A DNA stretch of 64,000 bases from Gongronella butleri (taxonomy: Eukaryota; Mucoromycota; Mucoromycetes; Mucorales; Cunninghamellaceae): positions 806,001-870,000 of the forward strand of contig JAIWZP010000003.1 of NCBI GenBank assembly GCA_025201375.1. Direction: 5' to 3'. The notes under the pieces were generated by a model that was not told where the DNA came from, did no database searches, and saw only the letters and a list, made by a program, of their open reading frames with translations. A program made the translations under genes and the position numbers. Shown here in pieces: positions 44,624 through 56,214 of this stretch; position 1 is the first letter of the stretch; each line of letters starts with the position of its first letter.

Positions 44624-45250
44624 GAAATGAGCATTCAACAGGATCGTCTGGTTGCCATTGTCCGGGTCCGAGCCATGGATTCTTGCCATGACATTGCGCG
44701 AGTCGCAAAACCAATATTCATCTAGATCGCAGCAATAGAAGATGACCATAAAAGAACGTCAATGCGCATTTTTTCCCTTTTTTTTTTCGTGCAAACACTG
44801 ACCCTTGAGGAACCAATCGACGCGCACTTGAGTCTTTGTGGTGTCATTGGCAATGACATCGATGGTTATTTTGTTGTCAAGGGCCTGCTGCTGGAATTCG
44901 TGCAATTGCGACGCGATCCAATGGCGAATGCGGCCATTTTCGCGGCTGTTTCCGGGATGCGGCGTGTGGAACTGCGTGACGTAAGCATTGAACGCGTGCC
45001 AGCCGGCAAAGCCATCAACAGCGCGCGCCTCAGCGTCGCCCAGGGGCCGAGGCATGCGGTTTTGGAACCAGTCCGTAAAAAGAGCCACCGCACCGACAAA
45101 GAGGACCAGCAGTAAATACGGCTTGCTTCCGCGGCAACACGCGTTTTTGCGCGTCGAGCAGACACCTGCGCCTTGCTCGTCTTGCAACACACTCTCTCCA
45201 AGTCGGCTATTGCTTGTTTTGCGAATCAGAGGCGTTGTTTCGTCTGACAT
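42337..45250 (-). CDS. Vacuolar membrane protease, M28 family (Pff1-like), copy B
   Basis: Six exons: 45250-44803, 44721-44623, 44533-44188, 44115-43644, 43585-43174 and 43112-42337 (850 residues). It opens MSDETTPL like copy A, then a signal-anchor and the M28 domain: LNAHFDSVP, GVTDNGISV, NNLEEGGL, SDTDYSVF and SMYHTPRDS. The zinc ligands and catalytic Glu are all kept; Asn replaces the second Asp of the TDD triplet, which is also seen in active M28 enzymes. The multi-helix membrane part and lumenal C-terminal domain follow. Exon 3 covers two exons of copy A. Same predicted role as copy A. The intron at 44534-44622 has a run of about 30 T-complement bases. Confident as a complete gene. Confidence 0.9.
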
Positions 45251-45854
45251 TTGCAATGAAACAAAAGAAAACGAAAAGAAAAAAGAGTGAAAACAAGGAA
45301 AAAAAAGAGTGAAAAAAATCAACCTCGGCGCGCATAAAAAAAAAAGAGTGTGTGAGCATTTTGGCGCCCAAGCGGACCTTTTTGCCCAAATTTGGCAGCC
45401 CCAAGGCGTGCCTTGCATTTTGAGCCAATTTACGTCTTGTCAATGCCATTGCGCTCAATTCCACCAGCGTGTTTCCCCATCGGGCGTCATTTCTCGCTGT
45501 TTCATGGCCATTCAGATCTCCCATTGAATTATTTGATCGCGAATTTTAATTGACACCGCTGTTCCAAGTGTGTGCTCAATTCCAGCAGCGCATGCCATCG
45601 GGCATCATTTTTCCTTGTTTCATGACCTTCCACATGGCATTGACACTGTCCATCACGATTTTCGTAAAACAATTGGCTCTTTTAAATCCCTCCACTTTTG
45701 TTTTCTTTGGCCCCAATGGTATTTCGTTCAATAAAAATGAGATTTTTTATTCTTGAACGCGCGTACTGATTATTTGTAATTAAAAAAGACATCACGGAAC
45801 TACTAATTAATATCGAGGCGTAAAAAAGAGGGGGGATGGCGTGAAAAATCACAC
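45251..45854. other. Intergenic region, no gene seen
   Basis: Promoter side of M28 copy B and 3' flank of the Sho1 gene. The strings CCA.CAGCG(T/C)..(C/T)CCCATCGGGC(G/A)TCATTT occur twice, about 120 bases apart near 45460 and 45580, suggesting a small local duplication. Confidence 0.45.
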
Positions 45855-46885
45855 TTAAATTTGAAGATAGTTGCTTGGCACAATGCCAGTGGTGCCATCT
45901 TCCTTGCGTGCTTGCCACCAATTGCCCTTGCGATCGAGGATTTCAAGGGATTCGTCCTTGTCAAAGGACATTTCATTGGGGTCCTCCGGATTCGCCTGAT
46001 CTGTGATTGGGAAAAAAAATTAAAAAAAAAGTGGCATGATATGAGCATGGGCTTCATTTCATTTGCGCACTTGCGGGCCCTTGGGCCTATGTCTCACTCA
46101 CAGGCGTGCAAGGCAGTCGCCTGTACGGGCCCTTGGTCGCCTTTCTCGTTGAATTGAGGCAACGGGCTGTCGCGCGTGGTCTTTGACGAGCGGCTGAGAT
46201 GGCGCTGGATGGCCGACGGCGTGGGCAAACTGGGGGTGACGTCATTGTACGAATGTGCTTTTTGATGGATCCAGGATTCTTCGTCAGAACCAAACAGGAA
46301 GATCCACAAGAACTAGGTCAAAACAAAAAGGGGGCGTCAGTCACAGGGAGATAACCCATGCAAAAATGGGTCATTTGGGCGTTTTTTTCCCACTCACCTC
46401 GCAAATGACCAAGATGATGGCACCACCAGCGCAAGCATGGCCGGCTGAGGAGTCAAGATCCAACAGCAGAGGAATCATGTACGTGAGATACACAATGCTG
46501 ATGGTTAAAAGAATCATCATCTATGCAAACCAAAGAAAAAAGAAGCATGAGAAGGGTCGTACAACTCCGCTTTGCATGAATTCCATGCAAAAAAAAAAAG
46601 GGCGTACCATATTCTGATAATTGCCCAGCTTAGAATAGCCAAGGCCAATAAAGACGCAAACAACGACAACGAGATTGTAAATGATCACCCACCAAGAGAT
46701 GCCGGTAACAGGCGCTGCACACGCGCCAATGAAAAGAATAAACCACCCAATCTATGTCGAGAAAGGCATTTAATTCATCGTGACGCGCTTTTTTTTGCTG
46801 GAATTTAAAAAGATCTTACGGCGGCGAGCACGGAAACAGTGAGCACAATTGGATTTGTCAAACTAAACTTGGTAAAGCCACTCAT
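45855..46885 (-). CDS. sho1: Sho1-type membrane osmosensor/adaptor with SH3 domain
   Basis: Exons are 46885-46820, 46751-46608, 46520-46398, 46312-46102 and 46000-45855 (229 residues). The start [12 protein letters not shown] leads straight into four membrane helices (about 12-33, then [58 protein letters not shown]), a cytosolic linker with Ser/Thr/Pro, and a C-terminal SH3 domain with [22 protein letters not shown] and [10 protein letters not shown]. This is the Sho1 layout: a plasma-membrane scaffold that binds Pbs2-type MAPKK through SH3 and feeds the HOG or filamentation MAPK routes. It is shorter than the yeast protein (367) mainly in the linker. Intron 3 contains CTGACGCC. Some helix ends are approximate. 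Confidence 0.9.
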
Positions 46886-47699
46886 GGTAGAAGCAACTGA
46901 TAATTTCAAGAATGTGTGAAAGCGAAAAGAAAAGGAAAAAAAGGATTTTAGTGGAGCATCGCGTAAAATAAGCGGAACAACGAGGGGTTTCATCTTTGAA
47001 AGCCATGTCACGAATGGGCGAAACCCCTTTTGTCGATGGGTCCTCGCGCTGATTCGCCCCTACAAAAGCGAAAAAAAAAAAAAAAAAGATCGAGAGGGCC
47101 ATTTGGCCCTCTTTTGCTGTTGGCGAGTTGCACACCAGAAAAGCAAGTTCCAACGTCCTTTTTTTTTTTTTTTTTTTGTGTCACCGATTTTTTTTATATA
47201 CATTGGATGAACGGGCGGGCGCGGGCAGTGAAACCTGTGGCTTTGGATTGGTCGGTTGCTGAGAGAGGGCGGTGCTGATGGTGATGATCAGATGCGAGCT
47301 GAACCTTAATTTTTTTTTCGACGTTCTCTTCTGCCCATTTCTCCCACCTTTGTTCGCCTTTTTCTTCTTCCCCTTTTCGCTTTTCACCATTGTCCTAGCT
47401 GCTTGACGCTTGCTTTGACTGCCTCACAATAATATTGCATTATTGCTGAACACACAGTCTTTGTTCTTTTGCTTTTAAAATCTTGGTAAGCGGTTTGCTT
47501 TTGCTTTTGCTTTTCCCATTCGCAAACACTGGCCCCCAAAAGCACAAAAAAGTCGATAAATACCAACGTGATACTCTTTTTACTTTTCTACTCTAGTCGT
47601 GTCACCTCACAACAAGTCAACACAATCCAAAATCTCATTTTCTAGCTTATCTCGCCTCGTTTCACACCCTTTTTCACCTCTTGTCTCGATCTCGTTATA
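46886..47699. promoter_or_regulatory. Divergent intergenic region (sho1 / copper-fist factor)
   Basis: About 810 bases between two divergent start codons. It contains A and T tracts near 47067-47083 and 47158-47177 and a pyrimidine-rich leader (47580-47699). No clear TATA box was fixed for either gene. Confidence 0.45.
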
Positions 47700-49014
47700 A
47701 TGGTTTTTGTCAAGGGTGAAGACGGCTCCATGAAGAAATACGCCTGTGTGACTTGTATCAAGGTACGACGCAGCAATCTTTCGAAACTTTAGCCAAACGG
47801 CATTTTTTTGCTTACTTTTGACGAATTTTTACAGGGTCATCGATCCACGGCATGCCAACACGCCGGCAGAGAGCTTGTGGAAGTACGCAAAAAGGGGCGG
47901 CCCGTCTCGCAATGCGCCGAATGCCGAAATTTACGAAAAACCAAGCAAGTTCACATCAAATGCATGTGTCCCAAGAAAAGTAAAGGTACAAACAAGCTAG
48001 GCCCTCTTTGCTTTTTTTTTTTTTTCTCATCGTCCCATTGCCACTGCTACAGGGTCCGGCACCAAAGGAAGAGCAAGTCCTGAGAAATCGCCAGATGTCA
48101 AGATGGTAAAAAAAAAAAAAAAAAAAACTGCCATTGGCACGAGACACCTCCAATGGCCATCGCTCATCCTTTTGATTTTTTTTAGGGGACCGGGATGCCA
48201 CCATCGACCTCATCCGAAGCGGGATCAATAGCCACGGCGACAGCATCGACTGCGACATCGCCATCATCCAGTCCCTCGCGCCGACTCTCCGTGATTGAGT
48301 CTATAGATAGTGACAGACTTGATTTGGACCTGGAAGGTAAGACGAGCGCGAGACTGGGACTGGTCCGGGCGCTTTTGCGAATGGCATGAGAAAAAGAAAA
48401 AGAAAAAAAAGAGGGCCCTTTAGCTTATATTTTCTTTCTTTCTTTGCTTTGCGCCTCCTTTAGGCCTACTTGTCAAGCCGTGCACGCGATGTGATCGGCC
48501 TGCGTCGTACTGCATTTGCACATACGAGAGCCGGACGACTTCCAATGGCGACGATTACATGTCGTCAGCAAGTTCGGATGGCAGCATGACGCCTCCGCAC
48601 GACACTCCGCCATTACGACTTGTGATCCCTGCGGCGCGGTCTATTTCGTCCACCATTTCGCTGCCTGTGACGGCCAATGGCACGCCACATTCGTCAAACC
48701 CGTCGTCACCGGCCACAGCTCTGCGACCGACCCTCATTCCCATCCATGATCCCACGGACGATCTTGATTCCGACACCCCCGTGTACAAATCGGAGCAGCA
48801 AGACATTGACCAGCAAGCCGTGCTTGGCGAGCTCAATAATACCACGTCCGAGGAGCTCATGGACCAGCTGTACAATGGCTTCAGCAATGCCAAGCCCAAC
48901 ATTCCCCTAGACTTTGCAGACAATGATGACGACATGCACGACAATGACTACCACGCGTCACCCGCCGCGTCTTCGTCCAGCGCCACACCCAAATCCATCT
49001 TGACACCGCTATAA
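47700..49014 (+). CDS. Copper-fist transcription factor (Ace1/Mac1/Cuf1 family)
   Basis: Exons are 47700-47762, 47835-47985, 48053-48105, 48186-48336 and 48464-49014 (322 residues). Residues 1-70 form a copper-fist DNA-binding domain: KKYACVTCIKGHRSTAC, the minor-groove KKGRPVSQC box, and CRNLRKTKQVHIKC. The Zn-binding CxxC..C..H ligands are present. A Ser/Thr-rich middle follows, then a compact Cys cluster CTRCDRPASYCICTY (about residues 142-156) and an acidic Ser-rich C-terminus that could activate. Family members regulate copper or iron uptake or metallothionein genes, often with a C-terminal Cys cluster sensing Cu(I). Whether this one senses copper excess, deficiency or another signal cannot be told. 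Exon 1 ends precisely in the fist, as expected from frame continuity. Confidence 0.92.
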
Positions 49015-50142
49015 TCGTTTCGCTTTTTACTTGTTTCGCTCTTTTCGTCCCTTTTTTCCCTCCTTTTTCTTTTCAACCCTACGTTTACCCGTGTACCCCA
49101 CCTTGTACTACACCTCGCCCGCCTTGAATTGTTCTTGCCAGCCAAGCTAATGATTGAATAAAATGAAGCTGCTCTTGTCGCGCAGCATCCCCCCTCCTGG
49201 AGCGACATTGCTCTAAAATACCCTGTTTCTTGGCCAATTGCTCATTGTATCATTTTATTTTATTTTTTTGTCATGAACGACATACAATCATTGCCCAATT
49301 GCCGTGGCTCGTGCAAAGGGACAGAGTGTTTACGATTTTAGAGTATGGGGTTTACGCGAGATTTGCGGTAGATGGCCCCTCTTTTTTATTTTTCTGCAAG
49401 GATCGACCAGCTGTCAGGTCCCATTGGAAGCTGACATGTGACTTTGGATCAAGTAGGATGAACATGGACGCGGATGTTGTTCTTTTATCATAACAAGCAC
49501 GTCGCGTCGCACCAGCCATTGCGGCGCGTATAAACGCTTTATGCGGCCAATAACCCCTTTTTTGTTTTGCTCGCACTGCATGTGTAGACGTGGCATTACA
49601 TCGACCATCACCGCGTGTAGACGTGATTGGTGTGCCCTTGCCCTGGTGTTTCCAATTTTTTTTTAAAAAAAAAAAAAAAAATCAAAAACATGGCAAAATG
49701 TCTTTGTTTGTTCACCGCGACAACGGCCATGGCAAGGCCCTGGCCGCATTTGTCAAGGGGGCGTCCAAAAAAGGAAAATTGTAGCCCAAAACGGCAAGGC
49801 TCTTCCGGCATGCGGGAGAGAGAAATGATTGATGCTGACGAAACGAGGGGTTTCTGTGGGAGGAATGCAGGAGGCAGGGATGATCCGCGACAGGGAGTCT
49901 GTGCAAAGCACTACAATGGGCACGATGGCGTGCACGGGGCTGTGCTGATAAGCCATGGCAATGGCGTGCTTTTGCCTCCATTGCATGGCAAAAAAAAACA
50001 AAAAAGATGGCATGGACATGAGAAATTGCTCCGAATGAAAAAGAGCAACACCCACCCGATCTCGTTGGTCCGCTCTTCTTTTTCTTCTTTTCTTTTTTTT
50101 TTTTATCGCCGTCTCCTGCGTTTTGGGGTACTCAAATAAAAA
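49015..50142. other. Intergenic region, no convincing gene
   Basis: Contains the 3' flank of the copper-fist gene and the promoter of the DPP-V gene. A T8-A17 tract at about 49658-49681 can fold on itself. An open frame at 49627-50139 is driven by low-complexity sequence and is not credible. Confidence 0.5.
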
Positions 50143-52596
50143 ATGGTGCCCAAGCTGCTGGTTTCTTTCTTTTTCCTCTTTTCCCTTATTTCTTTGGCTA
50201 TGGCTGACACTTTTGACGCGCACCGCCTCGTGACGTTCCCCCGCCCCTCGGCGCCTGTGCCTGATCCCTCTGGGTCGTGGGCCGTGTACGCGGAGACGCA
50301 ATACTTGGCTGACCAAGACAAGGTAAAAAACGCGGAAAAGCGCGTAAAACAGGCTTTATGGGGTGTCGCCAACTGGGTCAATTGACCTCGTTTTTTTATG
50401 TTTTGAATCATAGACACAAAGCAATCTGTATTTGCTCAACTTGGCGACCAATGACGTGCGCACGCTGACGTCGCCTGCTTTGGGCGAAAAGCACAGCGAG
50501 CCCTTCTTTTTGGATGAGCACCGCGTCGCGTTCACGTGGTCGCAGCCGAACCAGGCCGTGAGCCAATTGTACGTGCTCGACGTGCAGACCGAGGGCGCGG
50601 AACCCTACGTGTTGACGGATTTCCCCGTGCAAGGTGGCAATTACAAGTACAATGCTGCGCAGCAGCGCCTTTTCTTCTCGGCGTACGTGTATCCCGACGT
50701 TGAGACGCTCGATGAAGCCAAGGCCAAGGACGACAAGATCGCGGCCAACACCAAGCACGACGCCAAAGTGTACGACCAGCTGATGGTCCGCCATTGGGAC
50801 TCGTATATTGACGACAAGCGCAACCAGCTCTTCCACGTGCAATTGACCATTGCAAATGACCGCTACCAAGTCAAGGATGTCCCGCGCAACTTGCTCAGAA
50901 ACACCGGCTTGGTAAGAAATCAAAAAAAAAGAAGAAATATGGAGAAAGTGGTGCTAATTTCGTGGCCAATTTTTTCAGCAATGCCCTGGTTTCCCCATGG
51001 GTGATGCGTCGGACTATGATGTGTCCAAGGATGGCTCCGAGCTTGCCTTGGTGTCCAAGATTTCCACGCGCGACAATGCATGGCAGACATCTCAATATGT
51101 GTACCGCGTGCGTCTTGACTTTGCGACGGCCAACGAGCCTGTTGTGCTGAATGATGATATTCATGCTGCGTCGTCGGGCCCTGTGTACGCGCCAAAGAGC
51201 GGCCGTTTGGCGTATTTGCAAATGTATGTGCCACAATACGAGGCCGATCGCAATCGCATTGTGATCTATGACCCCAAGACGGACGAGCGCACGGTGATTG
51301 CCAAGGACTGGGACCGTAGCCCGTCGCAGATTGTGTTTGCCAATGACGAATCGGCGGTTTACGTGGTTGCCGAGGAAAATGGTCGTGCCAAGATCTTTGC
51401 CATTGATCTCGCGACCGAAAGCATCACGACATTGACGTCTGACCACGCCGTCAGCTCGCTCTCGGTGCTCCCCGATGACGTGCTGCTCTTTGGCGTGTCG
51501 TCCATGACGTTCCCCACCATCGCGCACGCGATTGTGCCCAATGAGAACAAGTGGCGCCGCCTCGGTACGTCGCCGTCGCTCTCCAAGGCGCTCGAAAGCG
51601 TGTCGCTCAGCACGCCCGAGGAATTCGAATTCACAGGTGCCATGGGCGACCGCGTTCACGGCTGGATCGTCAAGCCCGCCAACTTTGACGCGAGCCGCCG
51701 CTACCCTGTTGCCTTTTTGATTCACGGCGGGCCGCAGGGCGCCTGGGAGGACGCGTGGTCCACACGCTGGAATTACCAAGTCTATGCCAATGCTGGCGAC
51801 GGCTTTGTCACCATTGCCATCAATTTCCACGGGTCCACGGGCTACGGCCAAGACTTTACAGACAGCATCGGCAAGAATTGGTTCAGCCACCCTTATGAAG
51901 ACCTGATGATCGGCCTCGACTTTGCCTTGGAAAAATACCCGTTCCTCGACAGCAAGCGCGTCACCGCCCTCGGTGCCAGCTATGGTGCCACCATGATCAA
52001 CTGGCTCAATGGCCACACACAACGATTCTGCGCCATGGTGAGCCACGATGGTATCTTTAGCACCCTGTCCGCCTACTATTCGACCGAGGAAGTCTATTTC
52101 CCCGAGCGCGAGGTATGAAATTCAATCGTTGAATCGAGGGAGGAAAAAAATCACTGACAGCTTTCTTTTTTTACAAAAAAATTAGTTTGGAGGTGCGCCT
52201 TACAGCCCTGCTGCGCGTATCACGTACGAGAAATTCTCGCCCAGCAACTTTGTGCATCGCTGGGCGACGCCAACACTTGTGATTCACGGCGGTCTGGATT
52301 TCCGTTTGACAGAGGCTGAGGGTATTGCTGTCTTTACAGCTTTGCAGCGCCGCAATGTGCCTTCTCGCTTTGTCTACTTCCCCAATGAAAACCACTGGGT
52401 CCTCAAGCCCGCAAACAGCTTAAAGTGGCACGAAGAAGGTAAGCAAAAAGATGACAAAAAAAAAAAAAAAGCACGTGGCTCACGTCATTCTTTATTTTTT
52501 GCACTAGTGCTTGGCTGGATCGTGCGTTACACATCGACCGAGCAGGTCAATGGCGCCGTCGAGAGCCCTGTTTTCCAGGTGCAGCACTCTGCTTAA
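50143..52596 (+). CDS. Secreted dipeptidyl-peptidase V (S9C serine peptidase)
   Basis: Exons are 50143-50322, 50414-50911, 50979-52112, 52186-52438 and 52508-52596 (717 residues; Aspergillus DPP-V is about 721). A signal peptide (about 1-21, ending SLAMA) precedes an N-terminal beta-propeller and a C-terminal alpha/beta-hydrolase. The catalytic Ser is in ALGASYGATM (about residue 560), Asp in HGGLDFRLT and His in NENHWVLKP. The oxyanion HGGPQGAW motif is present. DPP-V cleaves X-Ala, His-Ser and Ser-Tyr type dipeptides from peptides outside the cell and is a known antigen in Aspergillus. No anchor is visible. It ends only about 30 bases from the convergent gene at 52628. Confidence 0.95.
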
Positions 52597-52627
52597 CGCA
52601 ATGTAAAATAAACGAGATGGATTTTTA

Positions 52628-53146
52628 TTAAATGTGGATGATTTCCTTGATGCATCCGTCTAATGTGTCGAGGGCTTGCTTGAAAAAGCTGCCAAGGATG
52701 CCTGAAATGTTGCCCTTTAGGATGACCTTGATGAGTGCCAGTTTATCATCGATGCTCAAGCTGCAAAACCCGCTGTTGATGTAACAATGAGGATGCGTGG
52801 AAAAGGCATACGATTCGATGTCTGCGCATGCTTGCTGGCCCTCAGCCAGTGCTGTGGCGTTGTTGATGAACGGCGCAACGAGATCCTGCTCGAGGCAGTG
52901 CATGGTCTCCCATAGAAATTGCTGGCCTTTCGCCGAAAACGACGCGGATGCATTTTGAAACGCCGTGCAAAACTTGTAGCCAAAGCCAAGAGGATATCCC
53001 TTGGGCCCGCAGTGATAGTTGGGCTCCAAACAATCGGTGTAAAAGGCGCATGATTTGTCAGGGGGAGCCGTACAGCTGGTTGCGGCTGCGGCGACTGTAG
53101 AAACATACAAAAAAAAACAGGTGAGGGCACTGACGAAGTGGCGCAT
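52628..53146 (-). CDS. Small secreted Cys-containing protein, possibly stanniocalcin-like
   Basis: A single exon of 172 residues. The signal peptide is about 1-20 (MRHFVSALTCFFLYVSTVAA). The mature protein has about ten Cys: CAFYTDCLE, HCGPKGYPLG, KFCTAF, MHCLEQDLV, QQACADIE, HCYINSGFC and DGCIKE. The run FSAKGQQFLWETMHC recalls the conserved core of stanniocalcins (a long helix with ..GK.FV..S..C), and helix-rich small fungal secreted proteins of this kind occur widely. That relation is a suggestion from pattern only. There is no membrane anchor. It is convergent with the DPP-V gene, with only about 30 bases between stops. Function unknown. Confidence 0.75.
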   Translation of the reverse strand: MRHFVSALTCFFLYVSTVAAAATSCTAPPDKSCAFYTDCLEPNYHCGPKGYPLGFGYKFCTAFQNASASFSAKGQQFLWETMHCLEQDLVAPFINNATALAEGQQACADIESYAFSTHPHCYINSGFCSLSIDDKLALIKVILKGNISGILGSFFKQALDTLDGCIKEIIHI

Positions 53147-56088
53147 GGTTAAAAAAAAGAAAAAAAGGAGAGAGAGAAAAGGGGAACTGGATTACTGGCT
53201 CACCTGGACTGTTTTAAACGATAAACTAAGCTTTGATCTGGCGCATGTCAACAATTTGGCAATGGATTACTGTGTACCAGCGGCATGGGAACCAATTAGG
53301 CGCTTTACGGGACTATTCTGGCCAGACGCTCATGTGGCGTGTCACTCTTCAGCGTCTTTTGCCAGTCCTTGTGCAACCTTGCCAAAGGCGTACAATAAAA
53401 CGAGGACCCGGATCCTTTTACAAATACGCTATGGTTCTTATTTTTTTGTCTTGGCAGCTTTATGGCATGATGTATTTGTCATCCAAGCGGCAACGTCAAA
53501 ATTTGATGGATTTCGAGAAATTGATGACTTTGCTGCTTTTTTTTTCCGTTTGGTCAGTAAGGTCCTCAAAAAATGCTCAAATCGCATATCGAATCCACGT
53601 ATCCGATGCAGAAATTGATGCTCTTTCAGCATGCAAAAATATCAGGACCGGTTTCATTAGTAGGATACCGCGTAAATCGCGTTTTTGTCTCTAAATCTCG
53701 TTGGCTGCGCGAATTTTTGATGACCGACGCAAAAGTCATCAATTTCTCAAAATCCATCTATAAATTTTTGACATTGCTGTTCGATTCTACGTCCTTGATT
53801 ACATATAAAACACCTTTCATACCGCAACGTGCCAGGCAAATGTTTCTGGCGAATAGAGATCCAGGCAAAAAAATGGCTAATAAGTCAGCTCAAGACATAC
53901 AGTACGGCAAATTAGTTCTATTTCACCTTATTCACTGGTGTAAATTTGGACCCATGTGGTCAGCTTAGTGGGAGAATCGCGTATGATAAAATATTACAGT
54001 ATTTTGCGCTGGTGGGGGGGGTCACTAGTAAACACGAATTCCAAGATTTCTCAGGACTGAGTGATCCGATTCGCAAAAAAAATTAACACCGCTGAAGACT
54101 TGTGTCTACCATCAACTGGTACAAACTTGGGGCCAAATGAGCCATTTCACAGCTCCAATTTCATAGGCGTCAAGGGGGTAATGTCACGACCATTTGGTCT
54201 CGTACGGCGGTAACGGCTGAGCGCACCGACGCGTGAGATACCTCAAATGAATCGGCGGGCAAACGCGGTAAAAGCGCTTGTAGTTTGGAGACATCGCGTC
54301 GAGTTCTCGGCGAGTTAGCCTTCAGAGGTCGTTTTAGTCCTGTTTTGGCCCTGATTTTATGAAAAATGCACTTTTTCGAGATTGAGTGATCCGATCTCTG
54401 GAAAATCCTGACATTGTTGGCTTTTTGAGTCGGTTATTCACTGGTCTAAATTTGGAATCATGTGGTCAGTCTTATCGGGAGAAACGCGTGAAATATTGTT
54501 TTGCGCTGGGTTTTCACTAGCAAACACGAATCTCGAGCTTTCTCGGGACTGAGTGATCCGATTCGCGAAAAAACTTAACAACACCGAAGAACTACCTCTA
54601 CCATCAACTGGTCCAAATTTGGGACCAGATGAGCAAGTTTCTGATGAAGCGCCAGTTTATAGGCGTAAAAGGGATACGAGCAGCACCATTTGGTCTTGTA
54701 CCGCGGCAACGGCTGAGTGCCTCGACGCGCGAGTTACTTCAAATGAATTAGCAGGAAAATGCGGTATCATAAAAGCGCTTGTGGTTTGGAGACATCGCGT
54801 CGAGTTCTCGGCGAGTTAGCCTTGAGGGATCATTTTCACCTTGTTTTGGCCCTGAATTTACGCAAAGTGCATTTTCTCAGGACTGGGTGATCCGATTTGC
54901 GAAAAACCTTGACGTCGTCGTATTTTTGTGTTCAGCATATTCTATCTCAAATATAGGACCCGATGGACAAGATTCAGAGGACGTTCCCAGCGAAAAGGAT
55001 ATCAGATTCTGTCCATTTTGGTAGCGTACGCGACAACAACCCAACGTATCGACGCACAAGTCACCTCAAATGATTCTGTAGTCCAATGCGGGTAAAGGCG
55101 CTTGCTTTTTGGAGACAATACATTGAGATCTCGGCGAGTTGGTGTGCAAAGACTCTGAAACTCGCATTTTCAATATTGGTTTGGCAGACATGATACTTTA
55201 CTGTACTGGTGGTTGTTTGGTCCGGTCATGTCCAACTTTCTTGTTCAAACGAATGCGCCCTTACTGCATGACGATCGTTAGTTGGCGTGCAATGTCGATT
55301 TTTTACCCACAAATGACAAAAACGAGTTCAATCACCAATAAAAACAAACCTTTCGGTCGCCACACCTGTCAACAACAGAGTACGCATGCCTCTGCCATGG
55401 CCAAAAATGCAGTGACATCAAGGGGCGGCCCATTGACTAATTATTCGCGAAAAATGCGACGGAACCCGTTCAAAATCTAGTACATTGGTCGTTCCATGTT
55501 TGCTCTACAAGGATTTGGCCGCTTCGCGCCTCGTTTTCGCGTGCTTACATCACATGAATGCTATCCATGATTGGACTGGGGCACTTGCCAAACTGCCATG
55601 GATGAGGAAGATGGGTTTTGATGATTTTGGTGCGCGTTTTGCCACAAAAAGTGGCATGATTGCGGCGGGATTGGTCTTTTCAAAGTCCGCACTCCACAAT
55701 GGGCTTGGCCTTGTGTGACGCACAACAGGGTGATCGCTGCTGGATGTTTGCCCTCACCCCTTAAAAAATCGTACAACGGTGGGACAAGAGAACAAAGGAG
55801 CATGGCAGCTGCATAAATCCCACGCTCGTGACACGTCAATTGGCGTCCGTGTTTCATGATGGAAAATAAAAAGGACGCAAGGGCGCACACAACCTCAAGG
55901 CATGACAAAATCGTCGTCAAAGCCAACAAATGACGGCTTCCACGGCATAAATGGGACCTTGTTGCAGAAATCCAAGAGATGCTGGCCATTGGACTCGAGC
56001 ACAAGCAAGTGGTGGGTTTGGTGTGGGTTTGTCGTTGGCACGCCAAGGAGGAAACAATAGAAAAAGGGCGGGAATCAAGGAGCGAGGG
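53147..56088. other. Gene-poor region with tandem repeat array
   Basis: No gene is supported. The centre is an array of about 500-base repeats (53920-55160). The last 900 bases, leading to the large signalling gene, show only scattered short frames. Confidence 0.5.
53920..55160 (+). repeat. Tandem array of roughly 500-bp units (about 2.5 diverged copies)
   Basis: Landmarks recur in order: TATTCACTGGT.TAAATTTGG at about 53922 and 54432, GACTG(A/G)GTGATCCGATT at 54056, 54548 and 54881 (with a weaker GATTGAGTGATCCGATCT at 54379), CCATTTGGTCT.GTAC at about 54190 and 54690, and GCTTG(T)..TTTGGAGACA at about 54280, 54778 and 55100. The unit alternates two sub-spacings of about 330 and 165 bases. 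Confidence 0.75.
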
Positions 56089-56096
56089 TATAAATT
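56089..56096 (+). promoter_or_regulatory. TATA box of the large signalling gene
   Basis: TATAAATT lies about 120 bases before the start codon at 56215 and is followed by a long pyrimidine-rich stretch. Confidence 0.5.
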
Positions 56097-56214
56097 TCCC
56101 GCCTTTTTTTTTTATTCTCTTTCGTTTTGTTTCTTTTTCTCCCTCTCTTTTTTTTTTTTTTTTCTTTTCACTTGCACTGTTCGCTCTTGATCCCCTCTCT
56201 TTGTTGCCTGCTTG

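Noticed and set aside
49627..50139. A 170-codon frame upstream of DPP-V
   Set aside because: Dominated by poly-Lys/Phe low complexity from A and T tracts, overlapping the promoter.
50895..52046. A 383-codon open frame on the minus strand
   Set aside because: It is antisense to the well-supported DPP-V exon 3 and has no recognisable domain; GC-rich codon use in the sense gene explains the open antisense frame.
54553..55024. Open frames within the tandem repeat array
   Set aside because: The frames are not kept between repeat units, so they are not under coding selection.
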